Of a stretch of 31,226 nt of DNA, positions 24,382-30,074 are shown in pieces. Made by a program: the position numbers and the translations under genes. Source of the DNA: a virus. The stretch lies in the IMG/VR virus record IMGVR_UViG_3300027759_000295, positions 1 to 31,226 of that record; one strand, given 5' to 3'. The notes under the pieces were generated by a model. The model saw only the letters and a list, made by a program, of their open reading frames with translations. It was not told the DNA's origin and did no database searches. How positions within the stretch are numbered: position 1 is the stretch's first letter; every line of letters starts with the position of its first letter.

Positions 24382-25206
24382 TTAGTACTCTGTCGTGGCA
24401 ACGATGGAGTCTCCACCACCGTGATCAGAGTCTTCGGCCATACCGTAAAGGCCAGTTTCGCGAACGCGAGAGTGGATGGCCTTGCAACCAGTGTACACTT
24501 CGAAGTCATCATTGATGCCAGCGAAGCTGAACGACGGTATGAGGTGCTTCTTGCCATTCTTGGCGGTGGTGGCGGTCGATGTGAGCTTGTATTTCAAAGC
24601 AAACGAGGGACCACCCGCTCCACGAAACGCGATGTTGTCGCGCATCTTGCCACCAACCGGGAAGGCCGACTTGCTGAAGGTGAACACACCAAACGCATGG
24701 GGGCCAACTTCGGGCAACACGAACAGGAAGTTCAGGGTCTCCTTGCCCGGAGGCGGTGGGTTACCCTTGGGCCAATGGGTAAGCTTGCTTTCGGCAATCG
24801 AACCCTTAGTGTCCCAGACTTCCTTACCGGACTGGGTCACGACCTCGAACTTGGTGTTCGAAGGCTCCCAGACCCAGACGTCCTTTTCGTTCTTGCGACC
24901 GCGAGCCAATGGGGCACCATTGTCACCCGACGGGTCCCAAAGGGTGTATCCGGTCTCCGCATAAACCGGCACCACGGTGACCTCGTCGCCAAGATCGCCC
25001 AGCTCCTTGTGGTAGAAGTTACCGGGCTTGGCTTCGCCGTTCGTAACTGGCGAACTGGTCGGATGCATGAGCGAGATGCGGGGCAGGGTGGCGGAAGAGC
25101 GATCAACGCCTTCCATACCCAGTCCGGCGTCTTCGCGCATGAAGTCCGGGAGGACGACCACCGCGTTATCTTCACTGACTTTAGCGACTGCTGTTGACTT
25201 TGCCAT
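24382..25206 (-). CDS. Putative single-stranded DNA-binding protein
   Basis: 274 residues from ATG 25206 (MAKSTAVAKVSED), RBS AAGAGAG. The layout (disordered start, LPRISLMHPTSSPVTNGEAK, GNFYHKELGDLGDEVTVVPV, WDPSGDNGAPLARGRK, a long beta region FAGINDDFEVYTG, and an acidic tail AEDSDHGGGDS) matches phage proteins usually placed in replication blocks beside a family A polymerase. I regard them as gp2.5-like ssDNA-binding proteins. The acidic C-terminus fits such a role, since SSB tails contact partner proteins. No OB-fold motif can be proven by eye. It is the last gene before the terminator at 24325. Function is therefore inferred. Confidence 0.55.
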   Translation of the reverse strand: MAKSTAVAKVSEDNAVVVLPDFMREDAGLGMEGVDRSSATLPRISLMHPTSSPVTNGEAKPGNFYHKELGDLGDEVTVVPVYAETGYTLWDPSGDNGAPLARGRKNEKDVWVWEPSNTKFEVVTQSGKEVWDTKGSIAESKLTHWPKGNPPPPGKETLNFLFVLPEVGPHAFGVFTFSKSAFPVGGKMRDNIAFRGAGGPSFALKYKLTSTATTAKNGKKHLIPSFSFAGINDDFEVYTGCKAIHSRVRETGLYGMAEDSDHGGGDSIVATTEY

Positions 25207-25236
25207 TGTGCAACTCTCTTTGCTTTTCAACGTGAC

Positions 25237-25269
25237 TTGGGGGACGTTTACAACCCGATCCGCCCCCAA
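25237..25269. other. Weak inverted repeat upstream of the ssb-like gene
   Basis: TTGGGGG (25237-25243) and CCCCCAA (25263-25269) form a 7-bp stem with a 19-nt loop in the 69-nt gap before ATG 25206. No T-run follows on the - strand, so it is not a clear terminator; it might act on the leader of this mRNA. Confidence 0.35.
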
Positions 25270-25275
25270 AACAGA

Positions 25276-25809
25276 TCAGGTATTCTTGGACGAAGAGCGG
25301 GTGACGCGGTACTTGTGCAGGATGTTCAACTTGAACACATCCTCTGGCACCACCACACCGTCCTTCATGATTCCTTTCATCGTGGCCTTCAAAGTGGACG
25401 CGTTAACAGTCGACTGAATGATGTCGCTGTAACCGTTCGCTTCGAGCCAGTCGTATGCCTCGATCTTGCGATCGGCGGGGATGCTGACCGACAGGTCGTC
25501 GGCCATCGTCACCGTGTACCCGTTGAGCGTCTTCACCGTGTCCACCGACGCGTCACGAAAGAGGGGAGGGAGCACGTGAAAGACGAACCCCTCCTTCATG
25601 TGGTACACCCGCAAACGCAAATCCTCGATCCGGGTCATCAGGTCGAGAAGGTCCTTGTAGTAAGTGGCTGCGGGGGCCAGAACCGACCGTGGTCCCATCC
25701 CGCGCATGTCGTCGAGCATCGAGTCCGCTCTGATGAGCAGGTCGTTGATGTCCTCAATCCGGGCTTGTGCGTCTTTCAGCTCTTCAATGTCTGGGGGCAT
25801 CGTGTCCAT
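25276..25809 (-). CDS. Conserved phage protein with N-terminal coiled coil, unknown function
   Basis: 177 residues from ATG 25809. GGAG is separated by ATGAAA from this ATG, whereas it abuts the ATG at 25815, so 25809 is preferred. Residues 1-65 are a helical coiled coil (IEELKDAQARIEDINDLLIR). The C-terminal half (LSVSIPADRKIEAYDWLEAN, GYSDIIQSTVNASTLKATMK, VPEDVFKLNILHKYRV) is a compact domain that I recall from many phages directly upstream of the ssDNA-binding gene, function not known to me. It overlaps the end of the upstream gene by 26 nt. A replication accessory role is inferred only from position. Confidence 0.55.
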   Translation of the reverse strand: MDTMPPDIEELKDAQARIEDINDLLIRADSMLDDMRGMGPRSVLAPAATYYKDLLDLMTRIEDLRLRVYHMKEGFVFHVLPPLFRDASVDTVKTLNGYTVTMADDLSVSIPADRKIEAYDWLEANGYSDIIQSTVNASTLKATMKGIMKDGVVVPEDVFKLNILHKYRVTRSSSKNT

Positions 25810-26155
25810 TTTCATCTCCTTTGATCCACCACTCGTCGATAGCGTGGAAAATGTACTTCTCAGTCTTGCGGTTGTACCGACCGACGGTGACTTTTTCGTG
25901 GTCGGCCAGATAGTAGATTATCATCGCGAAGATCAACGGGTCACCATAGTCCAGCACCACGTCGGTGTCGGAGTCGAAAGTGTCCATTACCTTGTTGATC
26001 TTACTCTTAAAGATAGCCGCAGTCTCTTCGTCCTCCACAATGCCGTCGTACATAGGGGTCGGGCAGACTACCACCACTTCGTCAGCCAGCTCGTCTAGCA
26101 TGCTGTCGAAGCGCCCGACTGGATTGGCGATGAACATCTTGCGGTATTTTACCAT
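25784..26155 (-). CDS. Hypothetical early protein
   Basis: 123 residues. It begins MVKYRKMFIANPVGRFDSML, contains VVVCPTPMYDG, a charged helix and DTDVVLDYGDPLIFAMIIYYLADHE, then VTVGRYNRKTEKYIFHAIDEWW. The pattern DYGDP...A followed by RYN-R-x-x-x-Y resembles small viral alpha/beta proteins that I know only as uncharacterised. There is no catalytic motif that I can defend. Start ATG 26155 overlaps the previous stop (TGATG), indicating coupling within the replication operon. Confidence 0.55.
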   Translation of the reverse strand: MVKYRKMFIANPVGRFDSMLDELADEVVVVCPTPMYDGIVEDEETAAIFKSKINKVMDTFDSDTDVVLDYGDPLIFAMIIYYLADHEKVTVGRYNRKTEKYIFHAIDEWWIKGDENGHDAPRH

Positions 26156-26397
26156 CAGAACATGATCTCGTCGTCAATGTCGACCTTGGCGTTATTCACC
26201 ACCGGGATGTCGCTCTTTTCAGTAAATGCGAGGGACACCATACGAACACCGCCCTTGGTGGTCTTGTTCCACCCGGCGACCTTGTAGTCGATGCCACCAA
26301 TGCGGCATGTACCCGACACATCGGGCTGACTGTCTTTCTGCTTGTACTCGTTCTTGAACAGAGCACCCGTCAGATCTTTATTTTCAAATCCGGCCAT
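26155..26397 (-). CDS. Small DUF-type protein with possible OB-like fold
   Basis: 80 residues from ATG 26397 (MAGFENKDLTGALFKNEYKQ), with GAGGATAAG upstream. The middle (DSQPDVSGTCRIGGIDYKVA, GWNKTTKGGVRMVSLAFTEK) is a five-strand beta pattern that I recognise from many phage and bacterial small proteins of the type LFKN...PDxxG...Y...W...M.LxF, with an acidic tail DIDDEIMF. The acidic end and beta pattern would fit a ssDNA-binding accessory, but this is inference. It starts 1 nt after the upstream stop. Confidence 0.6.
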   Translation of the reverse strand: MAGFENKDLTGALFKNEYKQKDSQPDVSGTCRIGGIDYKVAGWNKTTKGGVRMVSLAFTEKSDIPVVNNAKVDIDDEIMF

Positions 26398-26398
26398 C

Positions 26399-26644
26399 TC
26401 ACTTATCCTCATCGCTGGTAGGTTCGTTTTCCATAGATATCGTGGCATTGACCCAATCCACGACATCTTGCTCCGTCCATATCGCCCACACTCCATCTGT
26501 GGGGCGATTCTTCATAAAGCACCATGTCACCCAAAGCTTGGGATTCGTCATGGCGCAGGACTCGTTAACATCTGCTGGATGGTTTGCGACGTCAAGGCAC
26601 GAGTGCCACGGCGAAAACATGGGAAGCTCCAATTGCGTGTTCAT
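26399..26644 (-). CDS. Hypothetical early protein, first gene after the promoter
   Basis: 81 residues from ATG 26644 (MNTQLELPMFSPWHSC), RBS GGAGATAAAG. Features: CLDVANHPADVNESCAM, KLWVTWCFMKNRPTDG, VWAIWTEQDVVDWVNA. It is rich in Trp (W13, then four or more later) and Cys, with an acidic tail. I recognise no family. It is the first gene downstream of the predicted promoter at 26668-26697 and heads the replication operon read to the left. Confidence 0.5.
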   Translation of the reverse strand: MNTQLELPMFSPWHSCLDVANHPADVNESCAMTNPKLWVTWCFMKNRPTDGVWAIWTEQDVVDWVNATISMENEPTSDEDK

Positions 26645-26667
26645 CTTTATCTCCTGTCTACATCCGC

Positions 26668-26697
26668 ACCATAACACGCTGACGATATACCCGTCAA
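26668..26697 (-). promoter_or_regulatory. Sigma70-like promoter of the leftward replication operon
   Basis: On the - strand TTGACG (26697-26692) and TATGGT (26673-26668) are 18 nt apart, a good -35 and a fair -10. A start near 26661 would leave a short leader before ATG 26644. It lies in one of the few intergenic stretches of this arm (26645-26709). Confidence 0.55.
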
Positions 26698-26707
26698 GTG
26701 TTGACGG
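26691..26707. promoter_or_regulatory. 7-bp palindrome over the -35 box, operator-like
   Basis: CCGTCAA-GTG-TTGACGG is a perfect inverted repeat (26691-26697 and 26701-26707) that covers the -35 element of the predicted promoter. A dimeric repressor or activator site is the simplest reading. The HTH protein at 27466 or the GcrA homologue are candidate binders, without evidence. Confidence 0.5.
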
Positions 26708-26709
26708 AA

Positions 26710-26811
26710 TCACAGCATCATCATAACAAGAATCAACGCCACAATGGGCACTCCGAATAACAGGAAGACGTTTGCGATAACGTCTGCAACGAAGTGTTTA
26801 ACGCATATCAT
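26710..26811 (-). CDS. Membrane miniprotein, 33 residues
   Basis: ATG 26811 begins one nucleotide after the upstream stop, with GGAGACC 8-9 nt before it. The product begins MICVKHFVADVIANVFLLF and ends VPIVALILVMMML: nearly the whole chain is one transmembrane helix. It has no homologue known to me. It shares size and type with the other mini-membrane genes of this arm. Confidence 0.5.
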   Translation of the reverse strand: MICVKHFVADVIANVFLLFGVPIVALILVMMML

Positions 26812-26812
26812 T

Positions 26813-27031
26813 TCACGGTCTCCATAGTGGTCGCACCACCAACGGCCTCTGTGCTGCCGCCAACTGCTCTTTCAGATCAGCGATTTTGTCGGTGGCTTGT
26901 TTAAGGTATACAACAAGTTGACGATTGTCCGCTTCGGTCGTTTTCAGCGCATTGGCCAAGTTACGAATGTCTTCCTTTTTCACTGGCCACGTCTGCCACG
27001 GGTCCATGTTCATTGCGTACAAGTCAATCAT
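26813..27031 (-). CDS. Small coiled-coil protein with DPWxTWPVxK motif
   Basis: 72 residues from ATG 27031 (MIDLYAMNMDPWQTW). The N-terminus has DPWQTWPVKKEDIRNLANAL, almost the same as the N-terminus of the protein at 28979 (DPWPTWPVDKNELRGLVDEI). The rest is a coiled coil (ADNRQLVVYLKQATDKIADL). The shared motif means the two are paralogues with different C-terminal ends. Function unknown. Confidence 0.55.
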   Translation of the reverse strand: MIDLYAMNMDPWQTWPVKKEDIRNLANALKTTEADNRQLVVYLKQATDKIADLKEQLAAAQRPLVVRPLWRP

Positions 27032-27131
27032 TGAAGAAGTCCTTCCAAGCCATGCGACAAATGACTGCCGCCGCAACCCAAACCATGATCACAAACGGGA
27101 TAGCAAAAGCTATATAAATTAATTCAACCAC
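27024..27131 (-). CDS. Membrane miniprotein, 35 residues, GTG start
   Basis: GTG 27131 follows AAGGAGAGAGAAG. The product starts VVELIYIAFAIPFVIMVW and ends CRMAWKDFFND: one transmembrane helix and a short charged tail. The stop overlaps the next start by 8 nt. It resembles the 37-residue membrane protein at 27161 in layout (hydrophobic helix, then FND near the end), which suggests a duplicated gene. Confidence 0.5.
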   Translation of the reverse strand: MVELIYIAFAIPFVIMVWVAAAVICRMAWKDFFND

Positions 27132-27160
27132 CTTCTCTCTCCTTCAGTTGACGCCGCAGA

Positions 27161-27274
27161 TCATCGCCGGTCATTAAACAGGCTCCACAGCAGTGCCACT
27201 ATTATCGCGATCATCACCACGCCCGTCAACCACATCGCCAGTATGGTCAGCCCGGATAACAGTATCTCCATCAT
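27161..27274 (-). CDS. Membrane miniprotein, 37 residues, inside the end of another gene
   Basis: Reading from ATG 27274 gives MMEILLSGLTILAMWLTGVV followed by more hydrophobic residues and SLFNDRR: a single transmembrane helix with a basic end. It lies in another frame over the last 34 codons of the 99-residue coiled-coil gene (27174-27473), whose own end there is compositionally poor. A short ORF (27124-27174, 16 codons, MTGDDLRRQLKEREGG) starts inside its end. Confidence 0.45.
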   Translation of the reverse strand: MMEILLSGLTILAMWLTGVVMIAIIVALLWSLFNDRR

Positions 27275-27473
27275 GATTTAACTCCATCAGTTGACGCCGT
27301 AGTTCATTCCGCTGGTGTCGGACCCGCTCCAGCTTGCGGCGTAGGTTTTCAGAATAACTTCTAGAGCTGGCTAATTGGCGCTCCAGATACTCGATGTGCG
27401 CAGCGGCCATGAGCGATGCTTTGCACCCGTCGTCGGCAGCCAACGCCCGCAAGGCTGCTTTGTGGTCAATCAT
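27174..27473 (-). CDS. Small coiled-coil protein, unknown
   Basis: 99 residues from ATG 27473 (MIDHKAALRALAADDGC). A helical start with a Cys is followed by AAHIEYLERQLASSRSYSEN and LRRKLERVRHQRNELRRQLM, a basic coiled coil. From about residue 64 the sequence (NHDGDTVIRADHTGDVVDG) is low in hydrophobic residues and overlaps the membrane miniprotein at 27161-27274, so this end may be a by-product of the second frame. The start overlaps the upstream HTH gene's stop by 8 nt. Confidence 0.5.
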   Translation of the reverse strand: MIDHKAALRALAADDGCKASLMAAAHIEYLERQLASSRSYSENLRRKLERVRHQRNELRRQLMELNHDGDTVIRADHTGDVVDGRGDDRDNSGTAVEPV

Positions 27474-27636
27474 TGCGAGGTCTCCCGTTCTTGCGCGGCG
27501 GGGCACCATTGCGCCTCGCGATCTGCCGGATGGTGCTTTCGGAGTTAAACCCGAACAACCGCATGATGTCGGTGATCTTTTTTCCCGCAACATAGTGCGC
27601 TGTGATGAGCTTGTCGCGTTTCTCCATTTCGCTCAT
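27466..27636 (-). CDS. Small helix-turn-helix protein
   Basis: 56 residues from ATG 27636 (MSEMEKRDKLITAHYVAGKK), RBS GGAG. The sequence KKITDIMRLFGFNSESTIRQ, then IARRNGAPPRKNGRP, is a helix-turn-helix of the sigma region 4/resolvase kind (about 18-45) with a basic, proline-rich tail. It could be an early regulator of the phage arm. The start overlaps the DUF551 gene's stop (ATGA). Confidence 0.6.
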   Translation of the reverse strand: MSEMEKRDKLITAHYVAGKKITDIMRLFGFNSESTIRQIARRNGAPPRKNGRPRND

Positions 27637-27842
27637 TTTGGTGGCTCCGGTAGCAGCATCCAATGGGTGGCTTGGATTTCATAAGCACAGCACCCGCACC
27701 CGTTTGAATGAGGGTAAAAATCAGGGTCTACGCACCACGCTTGCTTTCCATCCCATACCAGAAACGATGCTTGTCCGTTCCTCCATGTCTCTTCGTTGTA
27801 GACAGGCTTTGGTGCGGTTTCTATCGGCTGCCATTCAGTCAT
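27633..27842 (-). CDS. DUF551-family protein
   Basis: 69 residues. The family pattern is clear: start WQPIETAPK, middle SFLVWDGKQAWCVDPDF, end ATHWMLLPEPPK (family: W-x-x-I-E-T-A-P ... THWxxLPxPP). DUF551 proteins are frequent in phage early regions and have no known function. Three cysteines in GCGCCAYE could bind metal. RBS GGGGAGAAG precedes ATG 27842. Confidence 0.75.
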   Translation of the reverse strand: MTEWQPIETAPKPVYNEETWRNGQASFLVWDGKQAWCVDPDFYPHSNGCGCCAYEIQATHWMLLPEPPK

Positions 27843-28138
27843 TTTGTCTTCTCCCCTTCAAGCGCAGTGCGGGCAATCTTCCCATAGTCTCCAACAAAAA
27901 CCGTCTCCCCGGTGAACGCATCTTTTTGAATGATTTCCAGCAATGCCGCCCGCAGCCGATCAATCTCAGCCATCATTTCGTTTAGACCAATTTCCACACA
28001 GTCCGTGCCAAGGTAAATCTCTTGCTCCCCGTGAAAACGAACGCCGTAGACATGGTGCCCGAAACTGTCGTCCAGCCAATCGGCCATCTTAATGTCACCC
28101 GTGAAGGGGTGCCGCGTCGGTGCGCTGTAGTTGCTCAT
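27839..28138 (-). CDS. Small conserved phage protein with C-terminal EIDRLRAAL coil
   Basis: 99 residues. The N-terminus RHPFTGDIKMADWLDDSFGH, HVYGVRFHGE is a conserved phage/alphaproteobacterial pattern without known function. The C-terminus EIDRLRAALLEIIQKDAFTG ... IARTALEGEKTK belongs to the EIERLR-type coil family found in the proteins at 28979, 29202, 29573 and 29889. It thus joins a separate head to the common coil. The start overlaps the upstream stop (ATGA). Confidence 0.6.
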   Translation of the reverse strand: MSNYSAPTRHPFTGDIKMADWLDDSFGHHVYGVRFHGEQEIYLGTDCVEIGLNEMMAEIDRLRAALLEIIQKDAFTGETVFVGDYGKIARTALEGEKTK

Positions 28139-28464
28139 AAGCCATGCCCCTCTTCCACGTCGATCTCGACCTTCACGAAAGCAAGGCAGTCGTGCCCAAC
28201 CGGACTATTCTCAAGACAGAGCCAAGTGCCCCCATTTGGGTACAAAGACAGCCACATCGTACGCTGTATGCGGGGCTTCACTTCGATGAGGTCATTAGAC
28301 CCTTCATAAACTGACTGAATGCCGTCTTTCGGCCAATGGCTCACGACCCATCCAGTCTGGCTCTTGACCGCGCCGTGGACAGGACGCGGCTCGTCCCCAT
28401 CGACGGCATAAATGCGGACTTCGCGACCGTTGCGTGTGCAGTATTTCTTATTGATGTCGATCAC
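28135..28464 (-). CDS. MIDINKKY-type protein, copy 2 of a tandem duplication
   Basis: 109 residues from GTG 28464, preceded by GGAGAGGG and overlapping the upstream stop (GTGA). Starts MIDINKKYCTRNGREVRIYA, then KSQTGWVVSHWPKDG and DLIEVKPRIQRTMWLSLYP, ending VKVEIDVEEGHGL. It is clearly a paralogue of the next gene upstream (28461-28805). Beta-rich with a repeated V-R-I-Y/L-S-L pattern; no enzyme motif. Function unknown. Confidence 0.65.
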   Translation of the reverse strand: MIDINKKYCTRNGREVRIYAVDGDEPRPVHGAVKSQTGWVVSHWPKDGIQSVYEGSNDLIEVKPRIQRTMWLSLYPNGGTWLCLENSPVGHDCLAFVKVEIDVEEGHGL

Positions 28465-28805
28465 AGTCCCTCTCCTTCTTCGCAGTCGATCTCGACTTTC
28501 ACGCAAGCGAGGCGACCACGGTCAGCACATTTATCAGCGTCTTCTTTTGACGGGTGGCCCAAAGTAATACGCCCGTCGATATAAAGATTTACCCACACCA
28601 TCCGCTTGATGCGGGGCTTCACTTCGATCAGGTCGTAATCCCCGATAGATAGAAAATGAGCGCCGCCCTCCTCCCAACATGAGAAAATCCATCCGGTCTG
28701 GCTTTTGTGTGCGCCGTGGACACAGCGCGGCATATTCCCATCCGTTGCATAGATGCGAACCTCGCGCCCATCGCGTGTGCGGTATTTCTTATTGATATCA
28801 ATCAT
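28461..28805 (-). CDS. MIDINKKY-type protein, copy 1 of a tandem duplication
   Basis: 114 residues from ATG 28805, RBS GGAGGAAATG. It starts MIDINKKYRTRDGREVRIYA, contains KSQTGWIFSCWEEGG and DLIEVKPRIKRMVWVNLYID, and ends VKVEIDCEEGEGL. The two copies agree over the whole length with most change in the middle, so the pair arose by tandem duplication. I recall single members in alphaproteobacterial phages, without function. Confidence 0.65.
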   Translation of the reverse strand: MIDINKKYRTRDGREVRIYATDGNMPRCVHGAHKSQTGWIFSCWEEGGAHFLSIGDYDLIEVKPRIKRMVWVNLYIDGRITLGHPSKEDADKCADRGRLACVKVEIDCEEGEGL

Positions 28806-28806
28806 C

Positions 28807-28995
28807 TCATTTCCTCCCGAATGTCACGTTCTTCTCGGCGCGGATGTCTTGATTGCGCCACGTCCAGCACTCGCCGCTGTCCTGAAAGACCACCCAGCAC
28901 AGGTCGTGCTCGGCCCCGTAGTCGATCAGGACATGGGCCAAGCCCTTCCCCTGCGGCGTCACCACAGGCAGGGGCGGATCAAGTCGCAGCATCAT
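28807..28995 (-). CDS. Small conserved phage protein, DPPLPV type
   Basis: 62 residues from ATG 28995 (MMLRLDPPLPVVTPQGKGLA; 28992 is an alternative), with GGGGAGG upstream. Sequence: LAHVLIDYGAEHDLCWVVFQ, then DSGECWTWRNQDIRAEKN. The pattern DPPLPVxTPxGxGxAHxLIDYGxEHxLxWV is widespread in phages of alphaproteobacteria and in their hosts; function unknown. It overlaps the end of the upstream gene by 17 nt. Confidence 0.65.
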   Translation of the reverse strand: MMLRLDPPLPVVTPQGKGLAHVLIDYGAEHDLCWVVFQDSGECWTWRNQDIRAEKNVTFGRK

Positions 28996-29209
28996 CGGAC
29001 GCCTCCCCTGCAAGCGCGGCGCGAATGATTACACAAGTGCAGTTAAGGCCTGCGCACCACTGATCTTTTCTTGCGTATGGACATTTTTGCATGACTTGCT
29101 CCAGCGCCGCCCGCAGCCGGTTGATCTCGTCAACCAAACCGCGCAGCTCGTTTTTGTCCACCGGCCACGTCGGCCACGGGTCTGCGTCCATCGCATCAAT
29201 ATCAACCAT
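28979..29209 (-). CDS. Small coiled-coil protein with DPWxTWPVxK start
   Basis: 76 residues from ATG 29209 (MVDIDAMDADPW), RBS GGAGAGGACC. DPWPTWPVDKNELRGLVDEI leads into the EINRLRAALEQVMQKC coil, a cysteine-containing loop (KCPYARKDQWCAGLNCTCV, four Cys) and the shared end IIRAALAGEASDD. It combines the start of the protein at 26813 with the coil of the family at 29202-30074. A metal site from the cysteines is possible. Confidence 0.55.
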   Translation of the reverse strand: MVDIDAMDADPWPTWPVDKNELRGLVDEINRLRAALEQVMQKCPYARKDQWCAGLNCTCVIIRAALAGEASDDAAT

Positions 29210-29426
29210 TGGTCCTCTCCCCTTCCAGCGCAACGCGGGCGATCAGCACCGCTTCTTCGTGACCATCAGCGCAGTAGACCTTCCCGCACGGCGCGTGCGA
29301 GATGCGGCGCAGCGCGTCCCGCATCCGCTCAATCTCGTCGGCGGCTTCCCTGTAAATCCACTGATTATAGACGGTGTCATCTAAATAAGCATAAGAGCGC
29401 AGTCGCGCCACGATGTCGTCAGTCAT
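29202..29426 (-). CDS. MTDDIVARLR-type coiled-coil protein
   Basis: 74 residues. Family parts: MTDDIVARLRSY, then AADEIERMRDALRRISHAPC, a loop with two Cys and a His (CGKVYCADGHEE), and the end VLIARVALEGERTNG. The same order is seen in the genes at 29573 and 29889 and partly at 27839 and 28979. Widespread in phages of alphaproteobacteria, unknown function. AAAGGTGATTG serves as RBS. Confidence 0.6.
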   Translation of the reverse strand: MTDDIVARLRSYAYLDDTVYNQWIYREAADEIERMRDALRRISHAPCGKVYCADGHEEAVLIARVALEGERTNG

Positions 29427-29430
29427 TCAA

Positions 29431-29580
29431 TCACCTTTTGATTTGGATCACACCGGCTATTGCCCAGATTGCAAAGAACAAACTGGCTCCGACAAAGCCG
29501 TTAGTCCCAATCGCCAACAATATGCTTGCGATAAACATTATCGAAACGGTTGCAAATGTTGTTGCTTGTTCGTCATTCAT
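29431..29580 (-). CDS. Membrane miniprotein, 49 residues
   Basis: Reading from ATG 29580 gives MNDEQATTFATVSIMFIASI, then LLAIGTNGFVGASLFFAIWA and IAGVIQIKR: two transmembrane helices with a short GTNG turn and a basic end. The start overlaps the upstream stop by 8 nt, and the end lies 4 nt before the next start. Too short for many gene callers. Function unknown. Confidence 0.55.
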   Translation of the reverse strand: MNDEQATTFATVSIMFIASILLAIGTNGFVGASLFFAIWAIAGVIQIKR

Positions 29581-29896
29581 TGGTCTTTCCCCCTTCTAGT
29601 GCGGCGCTGGAAATTTTGTGCACATAGCTTGTCAAATCTTCAAAACTAACATTCTGATATTTTTGAACATCTTTCAATTTAGACAAGTGATGCAGCACGT
29701 TGCTCAGTTTCGCGTTTTTTTCAGTTTCATATTTCCATTTGTAGTAATAAAAAGTTACGTTTCTTTGGGCGACAACAAGTTCTGCGCGCACCTGTTCGAT
29801 TTCGTCGGCGGCTTCAGCCATCGTTACATGAAATGGTTTTTCAAAGCCTCGCGGGCCAGGCGATCCGCGCAGCCGCGTCACGATGTCGTCAGTCAT
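29573..29896 (-). CDS. MTDDIVTRLR-type coiled-coil protein, long form
   Basis: 107 residues from ATG 29896 (MTDDIVTRLRGS). After AEAADEIEQVRAELVVAQRN it carries an extra segment rich in Tyr, Lys and Asn (TFYYYKWKYETEKNAKLSNV ... KLKDVQKYQNVSFEDLTSYV) before the common end ISSAALEGGKTNE. The extra segment has clearly lower GC than its neighbours (about 29600-29780), which suggests an insertion from a different source. The start overlaps the upstream gene by 8 nt. Confidence 0.6.
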   Translation of the reverse strand: MTDDIVTRLRGSPGPRGFEKPFHVTMAEAADEIEQVRAELVVAQRNVTFYYYKWKYETEKNAKLSNVLHHLSKLKDVQKYQNVSFEDLTSYVHKISSAALEGGKTNE

Positions 29897-30074
29897 AGCA
29901 CGCCTCTGCAATCTCGCGGATTTCGCCCTCAAGGGCTTCGATAATCGCCCGCAGCCGCTCAATTTCTGCGGCAGCCTCATAGCACAGCATGTCAGGCGCG
30001 GGCCTTGCCGGGTAGCACATCAGCATCTGCGACGGGTCATTCCGCAAGCGCAGCCGTTCTGTAATGTCAGTCAT
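29889..30074 (-). CDS. MTDITERLR-type coiled-coil protein, short form
   Basis: 61 residues: MTDITERLRLRNDPSQMLMC, a proline-rich bend (YPARPAPDM), then EAAAEIERLRAIIEALEGEI, ending IAEACYD. Shortest member of the family at 29202 and 29573. RBS GGAGAAGG; start overlaps the upstream miniprotein gene by 8 nt through the shared junction ATGACTGA. Confidence 0.6.
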   Translation of the reverse strand: MTDITERLRLRNDPSQMLMCYPARPAPDMLCYEAAAEIERLRAIIEALEGEIREIAEACYD

